Assembly (NCBI GenBank): GCA_034769895.1
Contig: CM068369.1
Location: 424,663,479-424,727,478 of the forward strand
Length of the DNA stretch: 64,000 nucleotides
Reading direction: 5' to 3'
Source: Magicicada septendecula
Taxonomy: Eukaryota > Arthropoda > Insecta > Hemiptera > Cicadidae
The notes beneath the pieces were generated by a model, which did no database searches, was not told the origin of the DNA, and worked only from the letters and a program-made list of their open reading frames with translations. The number at the start of each line of letters is the position of its first letter. Position 1 is the stretch's first letter. This document shows positions 45,450-57,657 of the stretch, piece by piece. Position numbers and translations under genes: made by a program.

Positions 45450-47895
45450 GAGAATATTATACTCATATATATCTTATGTTAATAGTCCTACTGTTATTTC
45501 ACTTTTCTAGATATGTTGTACTTGCTACATATAAATCCTCATACAACAGTTAAGACACATCTATAGGAAAACGCATTACACTTAGACACCATACATCATA
45601 TAACAGGGAACACCATACATAATATTAACCTGCTATGCATACATACAACTATGTTGATCTCCTAACTATTGATGGAACAAAGTTCACCACATGTCCATGT
45701 CTCTGATGTCAGTTTTTCACAAATAACACGCCATGGATTGTGTATCATTTTCATGCAACTTCAATCCAGGGTGTGGTGGGTGGCCATTTGAATTTTTCCA
45801 TTTCCAGTTCAGACCATGGGTAGTTAGAGAAATATAAGTATAAAAATATACTTATATAAGTGGCAGATACAAAAATATAAGTATAAAAGCACATATTCAT
45901 CTAATTTATCTTATTAAATGCTGCTGCATTAGTGCTTATTTCACTTCCTATGTTGAAGAGTGAATGTACTGACAGACATAATGTAAGAAAGAAATTGGCG
46001 TGTTGCAAAAGTGACAACATACTACTAACTTAAAACATCTGTGTCACTCAAAAATTCCACAGTTGGTGAAATTAATGCAAGCATAAAATCATTCTGATCG
46101 ATCTTAAATGTGACAATGAAAATTTTAGTTGATTTAGTCAACTCAAACATAATTTCAGTTAATTAAAAATAGTTTAATATTAAATTACTTATTATTAATT
46201 TTAATTAATAAACACATTTACAAAGTATACTGCATTTTTCCTTACAGTCTTGAGTCCTTGGTAGGATAGTCTACCTTTTCACTCAGTGATCTGTAGTAAT
46301 CTTCAGGTGGGAGTCATTGGTCCAGTTGAACATCTGTTTGCCTGTTTAAGTGCACCTATTGATTCAAAATCTCTTTCTTTACTTCCCTTGCACAAATAAA
46401 AGATTTACTATATTAATAAGACCATAAATTCTTTGTGAATTAGTGGTTACTCAATTGTTGTGATAGGCAGGGGTAAACCTAGGATTTCATTTGAGGGGGG
46501 GGATTCTTTCAACCACATACCATTTCCTTAGAGTGTTTTTTCTCATATTATAATGAAAATTGTACCAACAAATTAAAAATAATGGGCAAATAATAGCTGT
46601 AATTCACTAATTTCATTAAAATTGATTAAAAACATATGGTATATCATATACACTTCCAGTTTGTCTTAGAAGCTTAATAATACCTTTCTGTGGAATATAA
46701 ATACTTTAAAGAGAACGTTAAAATTAAGACAGTGAGGGTTACCACGTACAAGAACATAACAAATTTTAAATGAACGTCTGTTTAATGTTACAATATATAT
46801 TTTGTTTCTTAGAGGTATTACAATAAACCATGTTGCATTATAAAAAATAATGTTAACAAATTAAAACTCATTCACATTATGTACTTTGTGATTGACGTTA
46901 TCAACATGAAAAATTAAGTTAAAATATAAAAACAATGTCCTTATTTATCATCAGTTAAAAATTGACAAATTGACAACAGTTTTTACAGGACATATTCAAG
47001 TCTCTGTGATTTGTTTTATGTTAATTTGTTGAGCACTTCATCTGGGTCAACTAAAATGTCCCTATTAATTGACAGCAATTAATAAGATATTTCTAAACAT
47101 TTTCAAAACCGTAAACTCAGCGATGGCCTGTTTTTGCTTGATAATCCTTGTTTTATTAACCAAACTAAACTAAGTAAAATAAAATAAAATAAAACTAAAT
47201 AAGAATAATTCAACAAATAATTAATTTATTTCCAATTAAATAATTTCAACAAAGATAAGAAAAATGCGGACACAGATTGTGTTTATTACAATGTATGTAC
47301 AATTGATTTGTGGAGAACAGTTATTGGCTTACCCATTGGCTGGTACAAATTTTCAAATTGCTTAATAAAAATCATAAATGATAAACAATTGTGGTCAATG
47401 AGATTAATAATTTAATATTATAGATGAGTTGGACCTCAACTGAACTACAGAATGCTTCTGTGCCCAGGTGTGGATCCAGGGGGGGGGCTTCGCCTCCAAA
47501 TGGTCATTTCAGACATTCTTTTATTTTGTTTTGGAAAATGGTTTTATGATTGTGAATATGGTAAAACATTTGTATAACGTAATTTAGGTTCATGGTTTTA
47601 CACTAAAATTACATTAAATTGTAATTGTAACTTACCAGCATGTTAATTTTTGTTTGATACATACATTTTTGTTTGATAGAAACAGTAGTGTGTGTACCAT
47701 AGTAGTGTATATTTTAAATTGTAAGTGAATATTATTAAAAGGACAATGAACTGACAAACACCATTATGATTTTATTCTTGTATGCCAATAAATTTATTGT
47801 GTTGATAGTGTAAAGTAACAAGTTATAGATACTAGTATATTATCGATGTGGTGTGTTATCTTCAATCACTTCAGCCCCGCGATGGAGCGCCAACT

Positions 47896-50800
47896 TGTAA
47901 AGGAACAGGTTTACAAGTATATATTGTATTTATATTATAATTAATATAGTGTATAAAGAATAAATAATTGGATGTTCTTCGTTTGTATTTTGGTGTGTTC
48001 GTGTGGGTGTAGACACGCACCGGTATCTACGATAATGTTGTTTATCAAACGGTGTAATCATAATCGTAGAGGTTATCGGTGTTAATGTATTGTTTTTTTA
48101 TGGGTCCGCAGTAATAGTTTACTCCTTTTATTTTAATATAATTCGCGCACTTTGTTGTGTATCTCACTTACTTACCACACTCGAATACTTCAATTCTGTT
48201 CTGTGACGTTCCTCCTGAAATACATGCACTTCAAATACAACAAAAAAAATATTCAGATTGAATATTTAATATATCATCACACACAATAGTAAATGAAGCA
48301 ATATCTGATGAATATTCTGAATTATGCTAAAACTTTTTAAATTCTTCCGCCACCTGTGTCAGAACTGATTAAAAAATAAATGAATTTACTTTTACTAGAA
48401 ATGATACTCCTTTTGTGGTAATAAAATTGGAGGTTTATTAACAATTTGGTAAGTGATAAAATCTTTGACAATTAAAAACAATAATTAACAACCTTTCAAT
48501 TACTGATTACAATGAAATTCAATAAGACTCTGTCTAATTCCTCAAGGCTGGTAGACCTGTCGTTAGTACAATAATTTAACTGCATAGGTTATGTTACTTT
48601 GATTCAGTGAATTACCATATTTTGTTAGGTTCTTTGAGGTAACATGATACCAGTCACAAGATGTAATACAAATAACTATATGGAATTAACAATAGTGAAT
48701 AATAATTGAACAAATATAAAAAAATCAAAAATTGGTACCATATGTCTGGTATTTATGAAATTATCGTACGCGGGTATGCGCACGCATCTCTAATACTAGT
48801 TTACTATTATTAAGCTGTATGACTTCTACAGTATTTAAAAATGTATTACGTTCGTTTAATAATTAGTTTTTAAAATCATTTATTCACAAGAGAAAAATTT
48901 CTCAAAAAACTCTTGTTAGCAATTCTATTTGATTTGAATGTTACTTGAGAACAGATCGGTAATGTTGAAATTATCAAGTTACCGTAACGATTTCTGAGGT
49001 TAGAATTAATCGGTGTTGTTACAAAGGATAAGTATTCCTTATTAGCTAATATTTCTTAGACTATACATGTAAACATATTATTCATAATCCTTTTTAATAT
49101 ATTATTATCAGAATTACATTTATGCAGATTGTATGAAAATTAATAAAGTAGATTTTAAAAAATAGAAAAATTCAAGAAAAATACGTTTAGTCAAACGAGT
49201 GACTAAATACTCTCGTATTCATTAACAATTATTTCCAAACATTATATTTTAAATTACTATAATTAATTAAAATATTTTTCTAATATTTTAATAATGTCGA
49301 TTTAAATCTTTTCTCAATTCTGATAATTTAATTACTGTTTTTCGATACTCAGCATTATCTGACTTGCGTAGTATCGAAAGTTAGATATTCACAAAATTAT
49401 TATTTTTCGTTTAAATATTGTTTAAATAAAACTGTACTCCCTGTTTCCTATTTAAAACTTCACTCGCAAGTATGGTCGACATTATACACTGACCTACTTG
49501 ATTAATTAAAACAATTCCGCACTTTTTCACTCGTATGTATGAATGTTGTATTAAGGTTAACTGTATGTTGTGTACTGACGTAAAATGGCACGCACAGTTT
49601 TAAAATATAAACTCCTTCTTTCTTGTCTCGAGCGGTGTGACCTTTACGTTTGGTGGTTGATCGTAGACTGTCTTGTACCTCTGAAGCGTCTCTCGGTCGT
49701 CTGCTGAAAGTCATTCATTCTATTGGCTGGATTCGTTATACTCTCTGACCCGAAAGCCTTCGTTTTATTAAAACATTTAATTTTTTGACAAAATTGATTT
49801 TGGGTTGCAGGCTTTTTTACGTCATCACTGGTACAAAAATTTAACTGGAAAGTTTAAAACTATCATAACTTTCTTATCTTACGTCCTATCGTTAATTGGT
49901 TGATATCAATGAATTCAGGGTGTTTTGCTTGTTAAAATAAGTCCAAAAACGCTTATTTTTCGTTCATTACTACTATTACAATAACGATTTTATTTGTTAT
50001 TTCTGGTGCATCTTATTTTTATAAGTTCGTTACACCAGATTTTATTTAAATATAATAAAACACTTCTTATCTAAACACTTTGAGTCTGTATCTCAGTCGG
50101 TTTAATTTACAATTTGGGAAAAACTGTTCCCTACACCAATCTCGTTATGGCGTCATTAAGCGTCCATGTTAGATTTTTCATAAACATGCTTATAACTAAT
50201 TTTTCTTATTTAAAATGATCATATTACTATCTAATATTATTAGTAACGTTTATTTACACAATTTTACACTATAATATTTATGTATGACTGTGGTTAATTT
50301 AATATTTACATAAGTTCAAACCTCTCCTATGTTTCTTATACAATTTTTCATCTTATTCTTTGGTCTCTTCATATAAATCATATCATTTAATGATTGTAAT
50401 TAGTGTACACACATACTACCTAATCTATTATATATAATGGTATCTTTTAATTAGCTCAGAACTCTTTAATCTTTCAGTAATGGCTCTGTTCATGTTGTGT
50501 CATATCATAATAGTCATTTACTTTTTCTAATACAACTAAATTGTTATTGTCCTATTTGGTTTGGATTCCCAAAGTAGCATTAGATATTATTCTAACTTTT
50601 GGTAATGTTTCCAATTACTTTTACATAAGTTTATATGCTATATTTTTCATAAATAACTGGTTGGTCATTGTTTGTTTACATTTGGTTTTCTTCATAATGG
50701 TCATTTGGTTTTTAAATGTTTGTATATAATATGACTGCTTTTATGGTCATTATCTGTTCTCAAAGTAGCTTTGGGATTTCCTCTTACTACTGGTAACAAT

Positions 50801-52258
50801 TGTAACAAGCTGTTCTCAATATTTGATACAGTATTTTTCTTAACTAATTAGCTATACAATGGTTCAGCTTACTTCTGGTCATATGTACATGGTTAGTTGG
50901 TTTACAATAATTTAGTTATAATACTGTTCTTATCATGTTCAGAATCTGTTCTCAATGTATTATCAGATATTTATCTCACTACTGGTAATACTCTTATAAA
51001 CATTGATATTGGTTTTGATACTGTACTTTTCTTAACTAAACTGATATACTTTTCTCATTTCTGCTATTCTCTGTGTCATTATGTTTGACTTGTTCTATTT
51101 ACATTGTTTTGCATTATATTACATTGTTTCTTAATATTTATTATTATTACTTATAATAAATTCTCATTTGATAACATATTTGATGATCAAATATTTATAC
51201 TAATATGTATCATTTTCTGTTGTAATAGGTCTCTTCCTTGTGGGTTGTGTAACAATGTACCATCTGTTTTAGTGCAGTATTTTTCTACTACTAAACTGAC
51301 TTCACTACGGTATATTAACATAATACTTTAACTAATTTGTTACACATGTTTATACAATTCCTTCTTAAACACTAACACAAATCTTTCTTGTATTATTTGC
51401 AATGTTTTTCTGGTCAATGGTGGAATTTAATTCCTGTCATGTTTGATACTCAACAAATGTCTTTTATTTGTTGTCAGTTCTTTATGAACAATAACATAAC
51501 TGTTCTATTTTGTTCTAATCTGGTGGTCTTATGATTATGTGTGTTGGTTACAACTTTATTAAATCAGTCACACTCATTGTCTGTGTTTATTTGACTACTT
51601 TTAATTTTTGTTGTTTCATCATGAAATTAACATATTTTTCACACTGTAAACTTCATCACTGTAATTGTTTGTGTGGTTTATTCAGTTGAAATAGTTAGTT
51701 ATTCACAGGTTTCACATTTGTATTAAGTACACACTTTAATTGTTTGTGGTTCCTTAAATGTTTCACACTGGTTTCCTTGTCACACTTATAATCATTTCTT
51801 TTGTCACTTACACTGTTTTTAGTACATGTGGTTTATGTTGAGTCCTTATATCTTCTGTCCATCTTCTTTCTTCTTCTTGGTGCTCTTCCTGGTCCTTCTT
51901 CTTTCTTCTTTATTCTATATTTTCATCGTCGTTGCTATTTTTATTTTTCTCCATTGTCGTTGGAGCTTGTTGATCCTTGTTTCGTTGATTCCCCTCACTG
52001 TTGGATCCTATTGGGTCTATTTACTGATATTTTGTTTTGGGCTTGTGGCATTTTCTTTCTTCATTTCGTAATTAATGTTGATATATTCGTATTCTCTTCT
52101 TCATTGTTGGATTTTTTATTAATATTTTTGTAGATACACACTTATATACACTTAGGTTTATTTATCTAGATATATTCCCATGTTTTTTCTCATACTTGAC
52201 GTTACATTCGTTTATATTATGTAACTACCCTATTTTTGGTACTGTTACAATAGTAACA
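47896..52258 (-). repeat. Candidate giant LTR, reverse orientation
   Basis: On the minus strand this would start TGTTACTATTGTAACAG (52258) and end CCTGTTCCTTTACA (47896), with AACT at both outer edges (47892-47895 and 52259-52262). A purine-rich GAAGAAG-type stretch lies about 350-400 bp from its start (51830-51900, minus strand), the same relative place as in the tandem array's LTR. It is 4363 bp. Against the solo-LTR reading, the minus strand beyond its end reads AGTTGGCGCTCC, resembling a primer-binding site, which would make it the 5' LTR of a longer element. I see no gag or pol beyond. Several short open frames inside (49502-49714 minus; 50541-51331 and 51801-52133 plus) show no domain. 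Confidence 0.4.
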
Positions 52259-52262
52259 AACT

Positions 52263-52559
52263 GTATTTGTATCTTCACTCATTCCTATTGTTTATACTTT
52301 AGGCCTTTAAAGAATAGTCCAAATTTCCATAATCCCCCCCCCCCAAGTCAACTCTTCCTTCCTCCTCCTTAGATGTTTGCTGTATCTGCACCTGTCTGTG
52401 ATACACTTTTGCAGAATGAAATGCGTGAAGTTGTATGTTGTCAAAATGCAGAATTATTACTGTTCTTTGTTGAATGTTTTGCATTGCATAAGTTAACAAT
52501 TTTTATTGTAGGAAAATCTGGGCTTTTAAAAATTATTTATTGTCTCTGCCCATTTATTA
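52263..52559. other. Unassigned sequence with an 11-C run
   Basis: The C run lies at 52334-52344. An open frame (52373-52630) crosses into the Tigger-like relic; its first part is unrecognised. Confidence 0.35.
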
Positions 52560-53400
52560 TTGCAGTCAATATTCTGCTTGGATGGATTCTATTTTATTTC
52601 AAGATTGGTTTAATACTGAACTTATTTTAAAAGAAAAAGCACTTCTCAAATTAAAAATCAAAAACCATCCTTTGACTAGATAATGGTCCAATTCATCCAC
52701 CAAGTGATTTCTTCAACATAATGAAATTAAAGCCATGTTTCAGTCACCAAATGTTATTTTGTCAATACAACTTATAGGTCAAGGTGTTTATGCAACAGCA
52801 AAAAAAGAATACAAGAAAAATTACTGACTAAACTTTTTGAAAACTGATGGCAGTAATGTTAATGTAACATAAGGTTTGATGAAAGTTAATATCAATGTCA
52901 TTACTTACACGATAACAGGTGTATGGAATATGACTTTTGGTACTAAACTGAAAAATGTCTTGATAACAGATATGATCAGCAATTGTCACATATGATAGTA
53001 CACCCAATCCAGTGGAAGATGATTACTCTTAACATTAGTGAGACAAGTAGCAAGGTCAGGTTATGAAGCTGCTGAAAAACAAGAAATAGTCGAGTAGTTA
53101 AATGATGATGAAAATGTGGAGTAAGAAATGAATGGTGGTGAACTTATTGCATCAGTGATAAACAATACAGAGGATAACGTAAATGAGAATGAATCCCATG
53201 AAGATGAAGAAAGAAAAATTACTCATTCAGAAAGGAAATATGCTGTATAAACAGAGCTTCCATATGTTGAACAACAGTCAACTTTAATACCAGTTAGTGT
53301 TTTCAATATGATAACATAGAGGGATTATGCAGCTAATAAACATAAGTGTAATGTAAAATATAAGAAATTGTCAGACTTTTTAATTTGCCACTGATCAACA
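52560..53400 (+). pseudogene. Tigger/jerky-like (DDE_1) transposase relic
   Basis: A decayed but readable series of segments in shifting frames. AWMDSILFQDWFNTEL (from about 52576) matches the conserved A-W-M-S-x-L-F-x-x-W-F block of pogo/Tigger transposases. It is followed by KNHPLT (where relatives have a DNAPAHP-type motif), then LIGQGVYATAKKEYKKNY (matching the DQG-I-x-x-F-K-x-x-Y block with Asp lost), then a tail with SGYEAAEKQEIVEWLNDDEN near 53060 and YVEQQS near 53265. Stops and frame changes are frequent. The family carries a C-terminal DDE nuclease and is Tc1/mariner-related. No TIRs found. Confidence 0.6.
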
Positions 53401-53811
53401 TGAGGAAAAAAGGACACTGTTTTTTTCTCATTTTCTTAATTAAGATAAATAACTTTTATTTATAATTTATTTTTATTTATTTATTCATACATCTTATATT
53501 TACTGTTTATCTAATAGTGTAGTATGCACTTACTGACATAAAATGGGTTTATAGTACAAATATAACCAATTAATTGTTCTCAATGGTGTCAAATGAGCCA
53601 ACTATTCCATTAACAGGCTTTTTGATTATGTGATTGTGACCCGGTCTCTTGTGAGTTTAATAGGGGAGATGCCACTGAACTGATTTGCCTTAATGGGATA
53701 GTCAGCTTTTTAGTCCAGTTAGAGAGATGGCATTTGTGACTGATTCATTGCTTCGTTTCCAGTTGCAATAAGTTTAAATCTAACCACAAAGTTGCAATTG
53801 TGACATTTTCT
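53401..53811. other. Unassigned AT-rich sequence
   Basis: No gene or repeat recognised between the Tigger-like relic and the hAT derivative. Confidence 0.35.
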
Positions 53812-53819
53812 GTTATGGG

Positions 53820-54529
53820 CAGGCCCAGCTCCAGGCAGGGGCGAACCGTACCTCCGCCCAGGGCGGCAGATTTTAAAGGGCAGTAGATTCTGGGATGTTA
53901 AGTTTTGAAATTGAGGGAAAAAATAAAATTATTGACTTAATTTCATCACAATATGTAAGATCAGTAAGAATTACTTTATGTATAAAGTCAGAGGAGTTTA
54001 ACGAAAAGTCAAAAACTCGTGAACGAAAGAACGTAAATCTGACAATGAATGCTGCCTTGCATGAGTCGTCAGCAGGTACTAGTGGTCTGGCGATTATATC
54101 TATAGAACATCAGTTAGCTGAATCACTTGATTGCAATGACGTCATAAAGGAGTTTGCCAGTGCAAAAGCTAGACGAGTATTTTTTAACTAAGGTATATGA
54201 TACATTACTTTTGTTATATTTCAATCATAATGAATTTTAATTAGTATTTTAATTTTAAATCATCACATAGGCATAGATTTTTATTGTCTCACGATTCCTT
54301 GTATTGTGTCTACAATTTTTATTGTAGCCATTCGCCGGATTGTAAACGGGAAAAAGTTCTAGTTAGTTGATAAACACAACAATGCAAACATTCCTAGTCA
54401 TCATTTGAAGGCAATCGTCGTATCTTTAGAGTAGATCTAGTGTGCGTGAATGTGTTCAGAGTTAAAATAGGGAGGGGGCGGCACTCATAAATACTGCACA
54501 GGGTGGCAGAAGCGCTGAGGCCGGCCCTG
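53820..54529 (+). mobile_element. hAT deletion derivative with 8-bp target duplication
   Basis: The left end starts CAGGCCCAGCTCC. The right end reads GAGGCCGGCCCTG, that is CAGGGCCGGCC on the other strand. Flanks are GTTATGGG (53812-53819) and GGTATGGG (54530-54537), an 8-bp duplication with one mismatch, the size hAT elements make. The whole is 710 bp, so it is internally deleted and non-autonomous. Subterminal GGGCGG and GGCAG motifs occur near both ends. Confidence 0.85.
53895..54191 (+). pseudogene. hAT transposase C-terminal remnant
   Basis: A 98-codon frame with no convincing protein start. The last part, SGLAIISIEHQLAESLD followed by FASAKARRV, matches the extreme C-terminus of ZMYM/hAT-type transposases just after the dimerisation domain, and stops at the natural stop position. 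The upstream 60 codons are mixed remnant sequence. It lies within the 710-bp derivative in the sense orientation and encodes no catalytic residues. Confidence 0.75.
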
Positions 54530-54537
54530 GGTATGGG

Positions 54538-55084
54538 TACAATTTATTGTTGTACCAGGAAGGTGTATAATACTCATTCCAGCAGTTTCCACTGTAGCAA
54601 TCCTACTTGGATTCCTTTTATTCAGATTAGTCATTTTGTGTAGTTGTAAATGCTCTATACTGCAAGTAGGATCATAACAGTTCAGCACATTGCATAGATA
54701 AAACTTTATATAATTTGTACAGTAATCTCTGATACCATTCCTTATTGAATGTTCGAGTGACGTTCAAGAACAGAGCACATATACCAGTTCTTAGTTCTCT
54801 TCATATACTATCAACATTCTAGTTTCAGTAATGACTTTTACCTTTTGAAAAGAAGTTTCTCAAGATGCGAGAAGCAGAGAATGGTTTACAGAATTAGTAT
54901 GGTGTTAATTCATTAAGGCATTACCGTAATCATTATAAATCATCTGGTATAGAAACATGTTGGTTACATGTTTGAATGTATGAAATAAAATTATAAACAT
55001 TTACTGCAACCATAAAGTTGATTTCCACTATTAACATTCAAGAGCAAAGATTTGTGCATATTAACGTATATTTTACTTGATATA
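54538..55084. other. Unassigned sequence between DNA transposons
   Basis: A minus-strand frame (54485-54688) overlaps the hAT terminus, so its C-terminal part is not real coding. The remainder (DPTCSIEHLQLHKMTNLNKR) is unrecognised. Confidence 0.3.
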
Positions 55085-55449
55085 CTATATTTTCTCATGT
55101 ATAATGCCACTTTTTTTTTAGATATTCTTCACAAAAATGTGGGTGTGCATTATACAGAAATAATATGATTTACATTCTAAATTGTAGCTCTGTGCGTGTG
55201 CGATCAGATAGCAACGTAGCTTAAAACTGTAAGGTTTAAATTTAGTAATAGTAAAGTGAAAGTTACCGGTAAATTGCTCTGCAGTTTTCACCCCTTCTCC
55301 ACCAGTTACTTGTTCATGTTGTAGACATATAACAGACTTTGTTGTACCATTCTGTTACAGTACTTGTTTGTCGTCATTAGTCTGTTGTTTCTACAATAGT
55401 CCAGTACTGTGTGTTGTGAAGAAATACATTATATAATTAGTGGAAGAAC

Positions 55450-56480
55450 ATCTCACTCATCCCATACAGCTCAGTTTAAATTATCTGTAATAAAATTCGC
55501 AAAAGAAAATGGTAATCACACTGCATGGTATAAATTTGGTTTAGCAGAATAAAATGTTAATGTTTGGGAGTGGAAAAAAGAAAAAAGAAAAATTAATTCT
55601 TACTATTTGTGGTTGGCATTCTTTCCATGGTAAAAAACCTAAGTTTCCAGAACAGGAAAGCACCTAGTAAAGTTTATTACAAGAAAAGGAATGATACTTT
55701 CATGTCACTACTGAAATGGTACAGATTCAAGCTAGGAAAATCACTCAACATTTTGGAATAGACAATACAGAATTTCGTCCCAATCTTGGTTGATGTGTAT
55801 GGTTTCTTCACAGACATGGTCTTTTGATTTGAAGAATAACTACTCTGACTCAACGTTTACCTCGAGAGTCTGAAAATAAAATTATCGAGTTTCATCAATT
55901 TATTCTACAAACAAGGCATATGAATTTGATTTGTCTCAAATATGCGACCAGTGTCGTGTCTTTTGGTATATGCCAATGGCCATGAGTATTGATGAAAAAA
56001 GTGTGAAATCTGTGCCAGTCAGATCAACAAGACACGACAAACAAAGGTGCATGGTTGTGTTTTCGAATACAGTCAATGGACACAAGTTATATGTGATTCT
56101 AAAGCAAAAACCTGTGACTAAAGAAAAATTTTCATGGGGTGTAATAATTTGTGTTCAGGAGAATGGGTGAGTGGAGGAAAAGCTTGTTTTAGACTGGATT
56201 GATACAGGTTGGAACCAAAGACCTAGTGCTCTCTTAAAGAAGAAAATTGTTACTTTTGGACAGCTTCAAAGCACATTTGACATACCAAGTAAAAACAAGG
56301 CTTCAAGGATCAAAAACAGTTTCTATTGCAGTGGTTACTGGTGGATTAATAACCATAATCCAGCCTTTAGAAGTGTGTGCTATAAACCTTTTAAGGGCAA
56401 TTTTAAGAAACATTATACACAATGGATTTGGGGTGGTGAACGTACACCATGATGATACACACCATCTGGAAAGTCAAAAA
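55450..56480 (+). pseudogene. pogo-like (POGK type) transposase, decayed
   Basis: Starts with AQFKLSVIKFAKENGN, the N-terminal helix-turn-helix region typical of pogo transposases, in a frame with stops. The catalytic half is clearest at 55931-56170: PMAMSIDEKSVKSV (where relatives have a D-E-T-P-x-x-x-DMP-type motif), RSTRHDKQRCMVVFS, KQKPVTKEKFSWGVII. It is followed by LVLDWIDTGWNQRPSALLKK, then LLLDSFKAHLT (the second Asp, as in LVLDSFRGHLT of POGK relatives), and TGGLITIIQPLEVCAIN (usual GGLTxxLQPLDV). The final Asp of that block is Glu here. Several frame changes mean no single protein. Confidence 0.8.
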
Positions 56481-56708
56481 GACCTCCAGTTTTACTCATC
56501 CTAGAACTGATCACAAATGTTTGGAAAGCAGAGAAATATGAAAAAGTTAACAAGTTTTAAGAACTGTGGTATTTCTAACAAGCTGGATGGTACCAAAGAT
56601 TGTGGGCTGTGAAATGACAGTAACTCATAAGAATCAGAAGAGGAGAGTAACACAGTAGGCCTGCTGTGTTTTCATAAAGAGATGAGGAATATTAATAATT
56701 ATAAATAC

Positions 56709-56922
56709 ATAACTACTGACTCAGATCACTAATTTTTTATTGGTAAAAATGGAAATTTTTACCTTGTAGACTGAACTAGTTTTTGCTTATTACAAGCTTC
56801 ATCTTATTATTAAGAGCCTCTGATGAAGCTTGTAATAAGTGAGAATTAGTTCAGGCTACGAGGTAAAAGTTTTACAATTTTACTAATAAAAAATTAGTGA
56901 TCCAAGTCAAGTCAGTAGTTAT
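56709..56922. repeat. 214-bp palindromic (foldback) element
   Basis: The left arm begins ATAACTACTGACT and the right arm ends AGTCAGTAGTTAT. The arms pair along nearly their whole length around a short centre near 56815 (CTTATTATTAAGAGCC), with a few small mismatches and indels. It lies inside the pogo element, downstream of its transposase. It may be a nested MITE or a local inverted duplication. The transcript would fold into one long hairpin. Confidence 0.8.
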
Positions 56923-57334
56923 ACATTTGTAATAAGTTAATCAATGAACAAGTCATGGACAACAAACTCCAGGAATATTAATAAATGCAAAAACTAAAAA
57001 CAGTAAACTAAATAAAAACTGTGACTTATATAAGTTTTAAGTTGTTTTAAATTTTGTGATTTTAATCATTCTGTTTTGTGTTGTGTTTACAAATAGATAG
57101 GCATGGTAAGTTCAGTTTTTCTATTACTTTGTATAAACCATTTTCTGCACAGTATATTTAATGTTCAAACAATATATACTTTTCTACGTCAAAATAAATT
57201 TTGTCAACTGTTTTTCATCACAAATACATATGCACCTTACATATGAATTACATTTTTCTGTGAAATTTTCCGATATAATTGGGGTGCACGCTATAGCCTA
57301 AACAAGGGCACATTATATATGTGAAAATACAGTA

Positions 57335-57489
57335 ATTTGTTTATGTAGTCCACAAATCAAACAATGTGCTGAAACTATCACCTAATTTAAATATTCAAAA
57401 AATAAAACTTTGATTTAGTTTAAGAATAATGAAATAGTTTAGAGGGACAGTTATGTAAAAGGTCCTCACTTTAGTTACTCTATTTCAAT
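57335..57489. other. Short AT-rich spacer
   Basis: No feature recognised between the pogo element and the Penelope-like block. Confidence 0.4.
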
Positions 57490-57501
57490 AAATTTATGGG
57501 C
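57490..57501. repeat. Imperfect target duplication of the Penelope-like block, left
   Basis: AAATTTATGGGC, compared with AAATTTATGAGC at 63492-63503. The first five bases on the right side can also be read as element sequence, so the true duplication may be only 7-9 bp. Confidence 0.55.
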
Positions 57502-57584
57502 ATATCTTGTTGTTGCATCCTCTTCGTTCACTTATTAATTTAATAATATATATATACTTTCACTTATGAACTTACTATTGTCAC

Positions 57585-57640
57585 TTCCCAAACGTTTCAA
57601 GATGTTGTTTCTCTTCTTCAGTGGGTTGAGTACTAACTGT
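57585..57640 (-). ncRNA. Hammerhead-like ribozyme motif, copy A 3' end (candidate)
   Basis: The minus strand reads CCCACTGAAGAAGAG...CTTGAAACGTTTGGG. CTGAAGA fits the CUGANGA core, GAAAC the second core, and CCCA/TGGG would pair as stem I across a GTT cleavage triplet. Stem II (AAGA/TCTT) is short and borrows a core base. Penelope-like elements are known to carry hammerheads in this region. The motif repeats in copy B (about 60206-60261) and copy C (63400-63450). Confidence 0.45.
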
Positions 57641-57657
57641 CGATTACAGAATAACCG

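Larger units (their letters stand above)
44379..47895. other. AT-rich DNA without a recognisable gene
   Basis: No convincing coding sequence. Contents seen: a two-unit 53-bp tandem repeat (44849-44954), a 10-C run (45204-45213), a two-unit 26-bp AT repeat (45398-45449), and two CAGG...GGGGGGG motifs (46467 and 47465) that look like termini of decayed DNA transposons. The open frames at 44487-44684 and 44688-44870 have no known domain. Confidence 0.45.
55085..57332 (+). mobile_element. pogo-like DNA transposon with TIRs and TA duplication
   Basis: The left end reads CTATATTTTCTCATGTATAATG. The right end, reversed, reads CTGTATTTTCACATATATAATG, so the TIRs match at 19 of 22 positions. TA flanks both sides (55083-55084 and 57333-57334), as expected for the Tc1/mariner/pogo superfamily. 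Length is 2248 bp, normal for pogo elements. A 214-bp palindrome sits inside near the 3' end. Confidence 0.85.

Noticed and set aside
45204..52344. C and G homopolymers (45204-45213, 47479-47487, 52334-52344) as regulatory G-quadruplexes
   Set aside because: Single runs without the spaced G-tracts needed; more likely transposon-end sequence or sequencing-prone homopolymers.
54485..54688. Minus-strand 67-codon frame
   Set aside because: Its C-terminal third is the hAT terminus; the rest has no known relative, so coding is unsupported.
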